A program made the translations under genes and the position numbers. This document shows, piece by piece, positions 52,609 through 60,524 of a DNA stretch of 64,000 bases. The stretch's first letter is position 1, and every line of letters starts with the position of its first letter. The DNA lies in assembly GCA_016194635.1 (NCBI GenBank), contig JACQBC010000021.1, forward strand, positions 62,001 through 126,000. Direction: 5' to 3'. A model generated the notes under the pieces. The model saw only the letters and a list, made by a program, of their open reading frames with translations. It made no database searches and had not been told where the DNA came from. The stretch comes from Gammaproteobacteria bacterium. GTDB lineage: Bacteria > Pseudomonadota > Gammaproteobacteria > UBA6429 > Thiohalophilaceae.

Positions 52609-52770
52609 CTACTTGACACAAGGTTATGAAGGGGTCCCCTACTATAACGACAATCATAGTCGACGGCTTTAGCAATTCACTGTTCGCGAGTTTCAAACAC
52701 GCATTAAATCATCGCCCTGGCAATGGTGGCTATGTCACTTAAAAATCACTACCACCGCCCTGAGGTAATA

Positions 52771-52990
52771 TTGTTGATGGTTGTCGGGTAGGCCGGTGCG
52801 TGGGACCGTCGACCGCACGAGTGCAAGGATGCACGAGGGGAGCAATGCCGGGAGCCATTGCCGAGGGATGCGGCCTTCGAGCGTACCCAAACCCAGGGAT
52901 GGGTGAGGTAGACAACGTCGGGAACAAGTTGTCGGGGGATATATTCACCGCGAGTTCCCCCGCACCGGCCTACCCAACAACCACCAACAG
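52771..52990 (+). ncRNA. Palindromic element copy 3: array of five GGA-loop hairpins inside an outer stem (candidate RNA)
   Basis: The outer arms 52772-52800 and 52961-52989 pair over 29 bp with two mismatches. Between them, on the plus strand, stand five perfect short hairpins: GTGC-AAGGAT-GCAC (52821-52834), CAATG-CCGGGAGC-CATTG (52843-52860), GCCG-AGGGATG-CGGC (52860-52874), ACCC-AGGGAT-GGGT (52891-52904) and GACAAC-GTCGGGAACAA-GTTGTC (52911-52933). Every loop contains GGA. Hairpins with A(N)GGA in the loop are the binding sites of CsrA/RsmA, and strings of them make up CsrB/RsmZ-type sponge RNAs. A GGGGGA...TTCCCCC stem at about 52935-52962 follows. It lies upstream of the hydrolase/methyltransferase gene and could be its 5' leader or an independent RNA. 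No promoter was established. Confidence 0.5.
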
Positions 52991-53128
52991 TCCTCGCCGC
53001 GAAGTTTAAAATTGATTTTTTGTTCTAGCCAAATTCGTGATACGCAAATGATGGTTCCGACAGGGAGAAAGTGCTATAAGGTGGTTATACTTCTGAGAAA
53101 TTATTTAATCTAGGAGAATTAAGCAGCA

Positions 53129-54910
53129 ATGCAATTGCAAAAGCGCGAAGCACAGGAAAAACAATTTGTTACCCACGACGGTAGCAGTTTGTTCTATCGT
53201 TATTGGCCACGGGTAACCGCAGGCCCGGCGGATCGGGCGCTGGTACTTTTTCATCGCGGCCACGAGCATTCGGCGCGATTACAACATGTGGTGGACGAGC
53301 TGGGGCTGGAGGACAGCGCTTGTTTTGCCTGGGATGCGCGTGGTCATGGGCGTTCCCCCGGCGCGCGCGGTGACAGCCCAAGTTTTGCCGCCGCGGTAAA
53401 AGACGTGGAGTATTTTATTCGCCACCTCCGCCTGGAATACGCTATTCCCCTGGCAAACATCGTTGTTCTTGGACAAAGCGTCGGCGCGGTGTTGGCCGCC
53501 ACCTGGGCTCACGATTACGCCCCGTCGATTCGTGGTCTGGTACTGACCGCGCCTGCCTTCAAAGTAAAACTCTACGTGCCGTTGGCCCGGCCGGCGTTGT
53601 CATTGTGGTATCGATTACGTGGTAATTTCTTTATCACCTCCTACGTGAAAGCAAAATTTCTCAGCCACGACCCCGAGCGGATCCGTTCTTACGATAGCGA
53701 TCCGCTGATTACACGCAATATCTCCGCACGTGTCTTACTGGGATTGTACACGGCGGCCGAACGCGTGGTTGCTGATGCACAAGCGATTCGCTTGCCCACG
53801 CAATTATTGATATCGGACAGTGACTGGGTGGTGCAGCGTGGCCCGCAGGAAAAGTTTTTTCAGCGGCTGGGCTCGGCCATTAAGGAATGTCATCTCCTGC
53901 CGGGTTTCTACCACGACACCTTGGGTGAACGTGATCGCAGCCTGGCGTTGGATAAAATCCGAGATTTTATTCGACGTTTGTTTGCAACCGACCCGGCCGC
54001 ATTGATGCCAAAAGACCCCTTGCTGCAGGCCCATCAGACTGGCTACAGCTACGACGAAGAAATGCGATTACGCGCACCGCTGCCGCCGTGGTCGCCGCGC
54101 TATCTGCAGTTCGCACTAACACGCGTGTTGCTGCACACCTTGGGACGTTGCTCCACGGGCATCCGCTTGGGATTGGCCACGGGGTTTGATTCCGGCAGCT
54201 CGCTTGATTATGTCTACCAGAATCAAGCCCGCGGCAGCTTGGGCCTAGGACGGATCATCGATCGTGGTTATTTAGATGCGATCGGCTGGCGCGGTGTGCG
54301 GATCCGTAAACAGCACGTGCAACATGCGATTAACAGCGCCGCCCAGGCGCTGACAACGGCCGGACAGCCGCTGCGGATCCTCGATATCGCCGCCGGTCAC
54401 GGACGTTATGTGCTTGACGCCGTGGCTGCCTTGCCGACCCGGCCAACGGCCATCCTGTTACGCGATTTCAGTCAGGCCAATGTACTGGCCGGACAGGCCT
54501 TGATTGCCGCCCGCGGCCTGGGCGATATCGCGCGTTTTGAACCAGGTGATGCGTTCGACGCCGCCTCGCTACGCGGGTTAAACCCCGCACCGACGTTGGC
54601 GATTGTATCCGGTCTCTACGAACTGTTTTCCGATAACAGCGCCGTGCTGCAATCGCTCAGGGGCTTGGCGCAGGCCGTCGCAAGCGACGCTTACCTGATT
54701 TACACCGGCCAACCGTGGCACCCGCAGCTGGAGATGATCGCGCGCACCCTCACCAGCCACCGTGATCAGCAAGCCTGGATCATGCGCCGCCGCACCCAGG
54801 CCGAGTTGGATCTGTTGGTAAATACCGCGGGTTTTAACAAAGTAGAACAGTGGATCGACGACTGGGGTATTTTTACCGTCACCCTGGCGCGGCGGCGGAC
54901 ACCTATTTAA
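53129..54910 (+). CDS. Bifunctional alpha/beta hydrolase / class I SAM methyltransferase
   Basis: 593 residues. The N-terminal hydrolase (about 1-300) is monoglyceride-lipase-like: FHRGHEHSARLQHVVDELGLE, CFAWDARGHGRSPGARGDSPSFAAAVKDVEYF, nucleophile GQSVGA, acid in LLISDSDWVV, and His in PGFYHDTLGERD. The C-terminal part has a class I SAM domain (LRILDIAAGHGRYVLDAV at about 416-432, later SGLYELFSDN). This fusion is known next to phospholipid genes such as cdsA and CDP-alcohol transferases in gammaproteobacteria, as here. It may modify or recycle a lipid head group or acyl chain. Substrates unproven. The hairpin element at 52.77-52.99 kb lies in its leader region. Confidence 0.85.
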   Translation: MQLQKREAQEKQFVTHDGSSLFYRYWPRVTAGPADRALVLFHRGHEHSARLQHVVDELGLEDSACFAWDARGHGRSPGARGDSPSFAAAVKDVEYFIRHLRLEYAIPLANIVVLGQSVGAVLAATWAHDYAPSIRGLVLTAPAFKVKLYVPLARPALSLWYRLRGNFFITSYVKAKFLSHDPERIRSYDSDPLITRNISARVLLGLYTAAERVVADAQAIRLPTQLLISDSDWVVQRGPQEKFFQRLGSAIKECHLLPGFYHDTLGERDRSLALDKIRDFIRRLFATDPAALMPKDPLLQAHQTGYSYDEEMRLRAPLPPWSPRYLQFALTRVLLHTLGRCSTGIRLGLATGFDSGSSLDYVYQNQARGSLGLGRIIDRGYLDAIGWRGVRIRKQHVQHAINSAAQALTTAGQPLRILDIAAGHGRYVLDAVAALPTRPTAILLRDFSQANVLAGQALIAARGLGDIARFEPGDAFDAASLRGLNPAPTLAIVSGLYELFSDNSAVLQSLRGLAQAVASDAYLIYTGQPWHPQLEMIARTLTSHRDQQAWIMRRRTQAELDLLVNTAGFNKVEQWIDDWGIFTVTLARRRTPI

Positions 54911-55044
54911 TTCATCACGGCTAACAACACCAAAGTAATATACGGCGATAGTGATCTCTTAAACTATCGGGGAATAGCCACACTGGCGCAGTTCCAGGCT
55001 GGTGTACAGCCTGGCTGGACTGGTATTCTTGCCAGTGAGAATTC

Positions 55045-56016
55045 GTGGTTAGTGTTGAGACTATGGTGAGCACATTTCTTGGGCCGGACGCCCTGTTTCT
55101 AATCTCCGGTATTTTGGCGGTGCTGATACTGGGATCGGTGGTGGGGTGGTTGTTAAAAATCGTCGTGGCGCGGCGGCAACCGCACGCCATCATCGACAAC
55201 GTGATCGCGCGGGTGCAAACGTGGTGGTTAATCGCCGCGGCCTTTGCGGTGGCATTTCTGATCGGGCGCGCGGGGGTGTGTTTGTTATTTGGGTTTGCCT
55301 CGCTGGTGGCCTTGCGAGAATTTCTGCCCCCACAGGTTGCTCGCCCGGGTGAGACTGTTATGCGCCTAGGGGCGTTTTATCTGGCACTCCCCGCGCAATA
55401 TCTGCTGCTGTGGTACGGTGATGAACGTTTACTGCCGTTGTTGATTCCGGCCTATGCTTTTTTGTTAGTGCCGCTGATGGCAATCTTGGCGGGTGATGCG
55501 CGCGATCTACCGCATCGCAGCGTAACCCTATACTGGGGATTGATGCTTTGCGTGCTTGGCGTATCGTTTGTTCCCGCCCTGCTCGGTTTGCAAATCCCCG
55601 GTTATGAAGGCCGTACCGGATTCTTGCTGGCCTTCCTGGTACTGGTCTCACAATTGAGCGATGTCTTTCAGTTTGTATGGGGCACATTGGCCGGACGCCA
55701 CGCCCTGGCGCCGACCGTATCACCGTCAAAAACCGTGGAAGGATTGGTGGGGGGCGTGCTCACGGCGACCCTAATAGGGGTCGCGCTCGCGCCGTTGACC
55801 CCCTTTAATCCGGTTGAAGCGGCACTGATGGCCCTGGTCATCGCACTGTTGGGGACGCTGGGCGGTCTGACACTCTCGGCGATTAAACGCGACCGTGGCA
55901 TTAAGGACTGGAACAGCTACATTAATGGCCACGGCGGCATGTTGGATAGATTGGACTCGTTATGTTTATCCGCGCCGGTATTTTATTACTGGGTTAAATT
56001 TGGCTGGGCTAGTTAA
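55045..56016 (+). CDS. Phosphatidate cytidylyltransferase (CdsA-like)
   Basis: 323 residues, about eight helices. The CdsA signature is complete: SAIKRDRGIKDWNSYINGHGGMLDRLD at about 278-304. It makes CDP-diacylglycerol from phosphatidate and CTP for phospholipid synthesis. The start may be the GTG at 55045 or the ATG at 55063; neither has a strong ribosome-binding site. This is probably an extra, accessory CdsA rather than the housekeeping copy, because it sits with the hydrolase/methyltransferase fusion and a CDP-alcohol transferase, not with lpxD/bamA. Confidence 0.9.
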   Translation: MVSVETMVSTFLGPDALFLISGILAVLILGSVVGWLLKIVVARRQPHAIIDNVIARVQTWWLIAAAFAVAFLIGRAGVCLLFGFASLVALREFLPPQVARPGETVMRLGAFYLALPAQYLLLWYGDERLLPLLIPAYAFLLVPLMAILAGDARDLPHRSVTLYWGLMLCVLGVSFVPALLGLQIPGYEGRTGFLLAFLVLVSQLSDVFQFVWGTLAGRHALAPTVSPSKTVEGLVGGVLTATLIGVALAPLTPFNPVEAALMALVIALLGTLGGLTLSAIKRDRGIKDWNSYINGHGGMLDRLDSLCLSAPVFYYWVKFGWAS

Positions 56017-56023
56017 GCCCTGA

Positions 56024-56620
56024 CTACGTACGTCTACGCCACCAGCAGGCCAACCCCGCCAGCACCAGCCCACCCAGCGCCCCCCCGGCGGCGGTGAGTT
56101 TAGCGGTCGACTTGGCCTCGGTCAGCAGCGTATTGTTAAAAACATTTGACGATAAATGTAATGCGACAACCTTCCATTGGCCGTTGATTTTGGCTGAAGT
56201 AGAACTCCAGTTAGAACTCAACTCGAACGGCTTGCGCGCCACTGGGGTGAATACATCTTGCATGGTGCCATCGGCGACCGCGACGTCCCCGTAGAAACGC
56301 GCATGGGTAGCCAGTTTAGCGGCGGTGGTGTATTTGTTAAGAATATGATTAGGCCCTGTGACCATACGCTGGTAATAGGCTCGAACTTGGTCGGGACCGC
56401 GCGAGGTTTCGCCGTTGAGCCAGGTCACCGTCACGTCCGGCGCCATTTGTGCCACCATACGTTCAATATTTTGCTCATTAATGCCTGCTTCAATCTCGTG
56501 GAATACATTGAGCAGGGCTTGGCGATCCTCCGCGCGGGGATCGGCCACGTCGGCAAATGCGTTTCCATCCAGCAGCGCCCACATCCCAAGGAACAGCAAC
56601 ATAAACCGTATTATTTTCAT
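56024..56620 (-). CDS. Exported NTF2-like protein with C-terminal membrane anchor
   Basis: 198 residues. Signal peptide (MKIIRFMLLFLGMWALLDGNAFA), then a SnoaL/NTF2-like domain (LLNVFHEIEAGINEQNIERMVAQMAPDVTVTWLNGETSRGPDQVRAYYQRM...YTTAAKLATHARFYGDVAVADGTMQDVF), then a C-terminal Gly/Ala-rich helix with a basic end (GGALGGLVLAGLACWWRRRT). The tail resembles GlyGly-CTERM-type sorting tails or may simply be a membrane anchor. It lies convergent to the cdsA-like gene and downstream of the CDP-alcohol transferase. Substrate unknown. Confidence 0.75.
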   Translation of the reverse strand: MKIIRFMLLFLGMWALLDGNAFADVADPRAEDRQALLNVFHEIEAGINEQNIERMVAQMAPDVTVTWLNGETSRGPDQVRAYYQRMVTGPNHILNKYTTAAKLATHARFYGDVAVADGTMQDVFTPVARKPFELSSNWSSTSAKINGQWKVVALHLSSNVFNNTLLTEAKSTAKLTAAGGALGGLVLAGLACWWRRRT

Positions 56621-56678
56621 AGTGACTCCTGATTAGTTAAGTCCGGATAGTAATTAATTGCGTGCGGTGTAGCAACCG

Positions 56679-57296
56679 TTAGTTCACAATAGTATCAACG
56701 TTTCGTAACGCGCCGCGCACACGGTTGAAAGTTGTACGAATTAGTAATAAACAAATTAGTCCTAGCACCCCGTTGACGTAGTTTTCCGGTAGCACGCCTA
56801 AGCCCAACATTAACGCCAGTGTGCCGAGCCATAACGCACGATCGCTCTTGCCCATCGGACCCTGGTACTGGCGCTGCGCCCCGACCTGTACCGCCAGTAC
56901 TCCCGCCATCTCGCAGGTGATCGCCAACACCACCAGGCCCACGATCAACGGCGTGTATACCCTGGGCACTACACCCAAGGGCAAGTACAGCACCGCATCT
57001 GAAATCACGTCCCCCAGTTCGTTTAAGAAAACCCCGAGTCGAGATTGCTGATCATGCTCTCGCGCCAGCATGCCATCCATTGCATTCAAACCCATACGCA
57101 GGAGTAAAACCACCGGCAGCAATAGCAAGGGCCACGCCTGGTAGGGCTGCCATAACACAACCCCGCCGCCAACAATCGAGAGCAGCAGCGCCGCCACGGT
57201 CACTTGATTCGCTGTGACGCCGCGCCCCGCGAGCACATTCACCAACGGACGCAGCAGCGCTTGGAAATGAGACTTCAACTCATATACGGTGGTCAC
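56679..57296 (-). CDS. CDP-alcohol phosphatidyltransferase family protein
   Basis: 205 residues, about six helices. The motif reads DGMLAREHDQQSRLGVFLNELGDVISD: D-G-x2-A-R-x8-G-x3-N/D-x3-D with Asn in place of the third Asp, a form also seen in members of this particular gene cluster. The enzyme would join CDP-diacylglycerol to an alcohol such as glycerol phosphate, serine or inositol. It is convergent with the cdsA-like gene and belongs to the same lipid module. Confidence 0.87.
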   Translation of the reverse strand: MTTVYELKSHFQALLRPLVNVLAGRGVTANQVTVAALLLSIVGGGVVLWQPYQAWPLLLLPVVLLLRMGLNAMDGMLAREHDQQSRLGVFLNELGDVISDAVLYLPLGVVPRVYTPLIVGLVVLAITCEMAGVLAVQVGAQRQYQGPMGKSDRALWLGTLALMLGLGVLPENYVNGVLGLICLLLIRTTFNRVRGALRNVDTIVN

Positions 57297-57564
57297 ACAA
57301 TTTTCCTAAAGGTATTTTTGGAATTACAATCAAATCTTTCTTATCGTCAACACCCGCCAATATCGCTTATCCGGTGATTATTTTAGGCTAAACACCAAGA
57401 ATCCTACACCTAAGACCCTGTTTTCTGGTATTGTGTACCATTACAGCCGCGATCCGCACCGCTCATAACGCTTCATAGCATCGTGAGTACCACCCACTTA
57501 ACCCCGTCACCGCATACCTCATTCCACCCACCGAGGCGGATACGACGCAGGAGCAACGTGTTAC

Positions 57565-57786
57565 ATGGCAAAAGAAGAGTTGATCGAAATGGAGGGCGTT
57601 GTCCTCGAAGTACTGCCGGATTCGCGTTATCGCGTCGAGCTGGCCAACGGCCGCCAGGTCGCCGCCTACGCTGCGGGCAAGATGCGCCGGTTTCATATTC
57701 GTGTGGTCGCGGGGGATAAGGTGAAAATCGAGATCTCACCCTATGATCTCAGCAAGGGCCGTATCAGTTTCCGCCACAGCAACTGA
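57565..57786 (+). CDS. infA: Translation initiation factor IF-1
   Basis: 73 residues, the S1/OB fold of IF-1: [68 protein letters not shown]. It binds the ribosomal A site with IF-2 and IF-3. AGGAG lies about 12 bp before the ATG. It is a single-copy gene away from the ribosomal operons, as common in proteobacteria. Confidence 0.95.
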   Translation: MAKEELIEMEGVVLEVLPDSRYRVELANGRQVAAYAAGKMRRFHIRVVAGDKVKIEISPYDLSKGRISFRHSN

Positions 57787-57824
57787 TAGGCGTAGCACCC
57801 AACCAACCAGAGAGGAAGTCGTCT

Positions 57825-58079
57825 ATGAGTTCAGAACCCAGCACACCTTATGTACCGAGCAAATACAGTGTTATTTCGGTCGAAAAGACCGATCCTCCGC
57901 CGGGCATGACGGGCGACGACTGGCATCGTTACGTGATCGGGGTTGGTAATTCCAAGATGGTTGGCTGTAAACCCGGCACCTTAAGTGCCATCACCGAACA
58001 TGCCCGAACCGTGGCCGAAGACTTGAATGCCCGTGCATCGCGCAGCGGTTCGGTCTACGCGCCGCGTTTGAAAAAATGA
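57825..58079 (+). CDS. Conserved hypothetical small protein
   Basis: 84 residues: VISVEKTDPPPGMTGDDWHRYVIGVGNSKMVGCKPGTLSAITEHARTVAEDLNARASRSGSVYAPRLKK. A beta strand then two helices can be read. Similar short proteins (W-x-RY-V-x-x-GN...G-x-L-x-x-x-T-x-x-A-x-x-V-x-x-LN) occur in gammaproteobacteria without known function. AGAGAGGA precedes the ATG. It follows infA by 38 bp and is probably in the same unit. Confidence 0.7.
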   Translation: MSSEPSTPYVPSKYSVISVEKTDPPPGMTGDDWHRYVIGVGNSKMVGCKPGTLSAITEHARTVAEDLNARASRSGSVYAPRLKK

Positions 58080-58122
58080 GTTTGGTCACTGCGGTTAATT
58101 ATGGTTATATTCAAATGTAGGT

Positions 58123-58581
58123 TTAGAGCAACATCCACACTTGATAATTTACCAGCGCTACATAACCCGCCATACACGCGACCAAGATATGGTAACCCCG
58201 AACACCAAACATCTTAAATTGTCTATGCAGCATTATCACTACCACACCTACGGCGGTGATAAGAAACTTCAAGGTAAAAAACCACACCACCCCCTGCTGC
58301 AGTAACCAGGCTGCCACGGGGTTGAATTCGTATAAACCCTGCTCGATTAAACGCAGCGTCAATACCGCGTCCACCGTGCATAACACGATAGTGGTTAACG
58401 CCACGCAGGAAATGAAAAGGCTGTATTCATCGCTGTAATACGCCTGGGGTCCTGTGTCTAGGACACGACGTACACGCCGCCGCTGGGTTTTGGTAAACGC
58501 CAAGAAAAACCCCCGCCAATGCAGACCGCGACGTTCCCTACCGCTACGGCAGTACGAGTTCCCCACCAGCGCCTTGTCCAT
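58123..58581 (-). CDS. DUF5658-type small membrane protein
   Basis: 152 residues. After a basic N-terminus, three to four helices: YSLFISCVALTTIVLCTVDAVLTLRLI, GLYEFNPVAAWLLQQGVVWFFTLKFLITAVGVVVIMLH, and ILVACMAGYVALVNYQVWMLL. The pattern DAxLTLxLIExGxxExNPxxxxLL is characteristic of DUF5658. Function unknown. It lies on the opposite strand to infA and upstream of repeat copy 4. Confidence 0.75.
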   Translation of the reverse strand: MDKALVGNSYCRSGRERRGLHWRGFFLAFTKTQRRRVRRVLDTGPQAYYSDEYSLFISCVALTTIVLCTVDAVLTLRLIEQGLYEFNPVAAWLLQQGVVWFFTLKFLITAVGVVVIMLHRQFKMFGVRGYHILVACMAGYVALVNYQVWMLL

Positions 58582-58744
58582 GTTCAGGTTCCGCCCCTAC
58601 ATCCTTATTTATAATGATGAAATAATAACTGATTGTAGGGCGAGCCACAATTACCGGGGTTTAGCCCTTGATCCAGCCTTGAAAATCAATATGCGACCGT
58701 TATTTTTTAATCCAAAAAATTATGCCTTACACTTACTCTAAGGA

Positions 58745-58862
58745 GGCGTATGGAAAGGATACCCTCCCCCCAAGACCGTCCGCCGCAGGGATGCTGTTGT
58801 CGAGTCTACCGGGAGGGATTGACGGCGTGTCTTGGTGGGGGAGTATCTTTTCCATGTGACTC
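58745..58862 (+). repeat. Long-arm palindromic element, copy 4 (GGA core on plus strand)
   Basis: Arms at about 58750-58781 and 58822-58856 (ATGGAAAGGATAC...CAAGAC against GTCTTGG...TATCTTTTCCAT) pair over about 27 bp with a few mismatches. The plus-strand core GCCGCAGGGATGC...CGAGTCTACCGGGAGGGATTGACGGCG matches the minus-strand core of copy 1 (CGCAGGGATGC...CGAGTCTACAGGGAAGTATTTACAGCG). The arms are unrelated to those of copies 1-3. It lies upstream of the plus-strand gene at 58939, so the GGA strand is again the sense strand of the neighbouring gene. Confidence 0.7.
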
Positions 58863-58938
58863 AGTAATAAACCCGAGGGTCTATATCCCCTAACTCACCC
58901 CTCCAATCACCGCATCGAACCCGAAAGGTTAAATCACC

Positions 58939-59316
58939 ATGCAGCAGCGAATAGTGCTAGTCCTGGTTTTATTATCCGCCCGTCTGTGTTACGCGCACCC
59001 CGTGCTCTATGACTGCCGTTACCCGTCGTATAGCAATGCCGCGGGGATTCACCAGTACGCCCAGGCGTGGCGGGTGAAAATTTCCTATAACACCGTCAGC
59101 AATAGCGCCCGCTTGATCGGCGAGGGCGGAACGGTAAAACTCAAAACCGTAAAGCATCGCGACACCGCCGCCCTCAGTTTTATTGAAATCACCCCCGCGG
59201 GTAACGTCATGACCATCAGCATCGATGCTAGTTCGCATTCGGTCTATAGTCGCAACAGCATCATCGGCGGGAAACTGGTGGCGACACAATCCTACGGCAC
59301 CTGCATTAAACAATAG
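58939..59316 (+). CDS. Hypothetical exported protein
   Basis: 125 residues with a signal peptide (MQQRIVLVLVLLSARLCYAHP). The mature part contains two cysteines (YDCRYPSYS and YGTCIKQ) and alternating beta-type sequence (WRVKISYNTVSNSARLIGEGGTVKLKTVKHRDTAALSFIEITPAGNVMTISIDASSHSVYSR). I recognise no family. It lies between repeat copy 4 and the heme A synthase gene, in the same direction. Confidence 0.7.
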   Translation: MQQRIVLVLVLLSARLCYAHPVLYDCRYPSYSNAAGIHQYAQAWRVKISYNTVSNSARLIGEGGTVKLKTVKHRDTAALSFIEITPAGNVMTISIDASSHSVYSRNSIIGGKLVATQSYGTCIKQ

Positions 59317-59392
59317 GCGAGCACTATTTCTTTTTCGGCTCGCGCCGTGAATTGGGTTGCAGTGCCAGGGTCGGTCGTCAATAATGGCGGCC

Positions 59393-60448
59393 ATGGCCAA
59401 TTTCTTTTCTAACCCGCACCACGATAACCGCCAGCTCGCCTATTGGCTGCTGGGTGTCGCCGTTTTGATTTATGCCATGGTGGTGCTGGGCGGCGTCACG
59501 CGTTTAACCGGCTCGGGCCTGTCGATCGTGGAGTGGGATCCGATCATGGGGGCGATCCCGCCGCTCAACGAAACCCAATGGCAAACGACCTTCACCAAAT
59601 ACCAACAATCACCCCAGTACCAGCAAGTTAACCGCGGCATGAGCCTAGAGGAATTTAAATATATCTTTGGTTATGAATATGCCCATCGATTGCTGGGCCG
59701 TCTGATCGGAGTGGCGTTCTTGCTACCCCTGTTGTATTTTTTATATAAACGTAAAATCCGCGGTCAACTACTCCCAAAGCTTATCGTTATTTTCCTGCTG
59801 GGTGCTTTGCAAGGCTTCCTCGGCTGGTACATGGTGCAAAGCGGATTAATCAACGAACCGCGCGTGAGCCAATACCGCCTGGCGCTGCATTTATCAACCG
59901 CCGTGATGTTGTATGCCGCGATTCTGTGGCTGGCATGGGGGCTGCTGCGCCCCGAACCCGTCCAAACCTGGAAATACTCCATGCAATCCTTACAACGGTG
60001 GGCGCTGGGTGTCACCCTGTTGATCTGTGTCATGATGTTGTCCGGCGCGTTTGTCGCGGGCACCCACGCCGGCAAGGTGTTTAACACCTTTCCCTTGATG
60101 AACGGTCAGTTTATTCCGGCGGGGATCCTGGCCTATTCGCCCTGGTATCACAACCTGTTTGAGAACCTTGCCACGGTACAATTTGACCATCGCCTGATCG
60201 CCTATCTATTAATGGTGTTTATTCCCGGATTGTGGCTCTACGCCCGCCGTTACACCCTCTCGCCCGTTACCCGCTTCAGCCTGCATTTATTACTAGTTGT
60301 ATTCGCTGTCCAAATCGGCTTGGGGATCAGCACCTTACTTGAGATGGCACCGGTGGGCCTGGCCACCGCACATCAGGCCGGCGCCCTGTTGACCTTCACG
60401 CTGGCCCTGCACCTCAACCATACGCTGCGTCGTGGCCGCTCCTTTTAA
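59393..60448 (+). CDS. ctaA: Heme A synthase (COX15/CtaA family)
   Basis: About 351 residues if the ATG at 59393 (MANFFSNPH) is used; an ATG at 59384 is also possible and neither has a strong ribosome-binding site. Eight helices. Conserved His ligands appear as YEYAHRLLGRLIG, LALHLSTAVML, VQFDHRLIAYLLM and LATAHQAGALLTFTLALHLNHTL; GGVTRLTGSGLSIVEWDPIMGAIPP is the family's N-terminal motif. It converts heme O to heme A for aa3-type oxidases. No heme O synthase or oxidase gene lies in the window. Confidence 0.94.
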   Translation: MANFFSNPHHDNRQLAYWLLGVAVLIYAMVVLGGVTRLTGSGLSIVEWDPIMGAIPPLNETQWQTTFTKYQQSPQYQQVNRGMSLEEFKYIFGYEYAHRLLGRLIGVAFLLPLLYFLYKRKIRGQLLPKLIVIFLLGALQGFLGWYMVQSGLINEPRVSQYRLALHLSTAVMLYAAILWLAWGLLRPEPVQTWKYSMQSLQRWALGVTLLICVMMLSGAFVAGTHAGKVFNTFPLMNGQFIPAGILAYSPWYHNLFENLATVQFDHRLIAYLLMVFIPGLWLYARRYTLSPVTRFSLHLLLVVFAVQIGLGISTLLEMAPVGLATAHQAGALLTFTLALHLNHTLRRGRSF

Positions 60449-60524
60449 GTTACCTGTCAGCTGCACATAGTACTACCGGTCTTATGGATATTATCCCGGG
60501 TTTATAAGGTATACTTTTCACATC

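Noticed and set aside
58454-58741. A 95-codon plus-strand frame.
   Set aside because: It overlaps the start of the DUF5658 gene on the other strand and has no ribosome-binding site or recognisable pattern.
15790-58862. The palindromic elements as simple rho-independent terminators.
   Set aside because: Two copies lie upstream of genes rather than at 3' ends, no T-run follows the stems, and the cores are conserved inside the loop. Copy 2 could still end transcription of both flanking genes.
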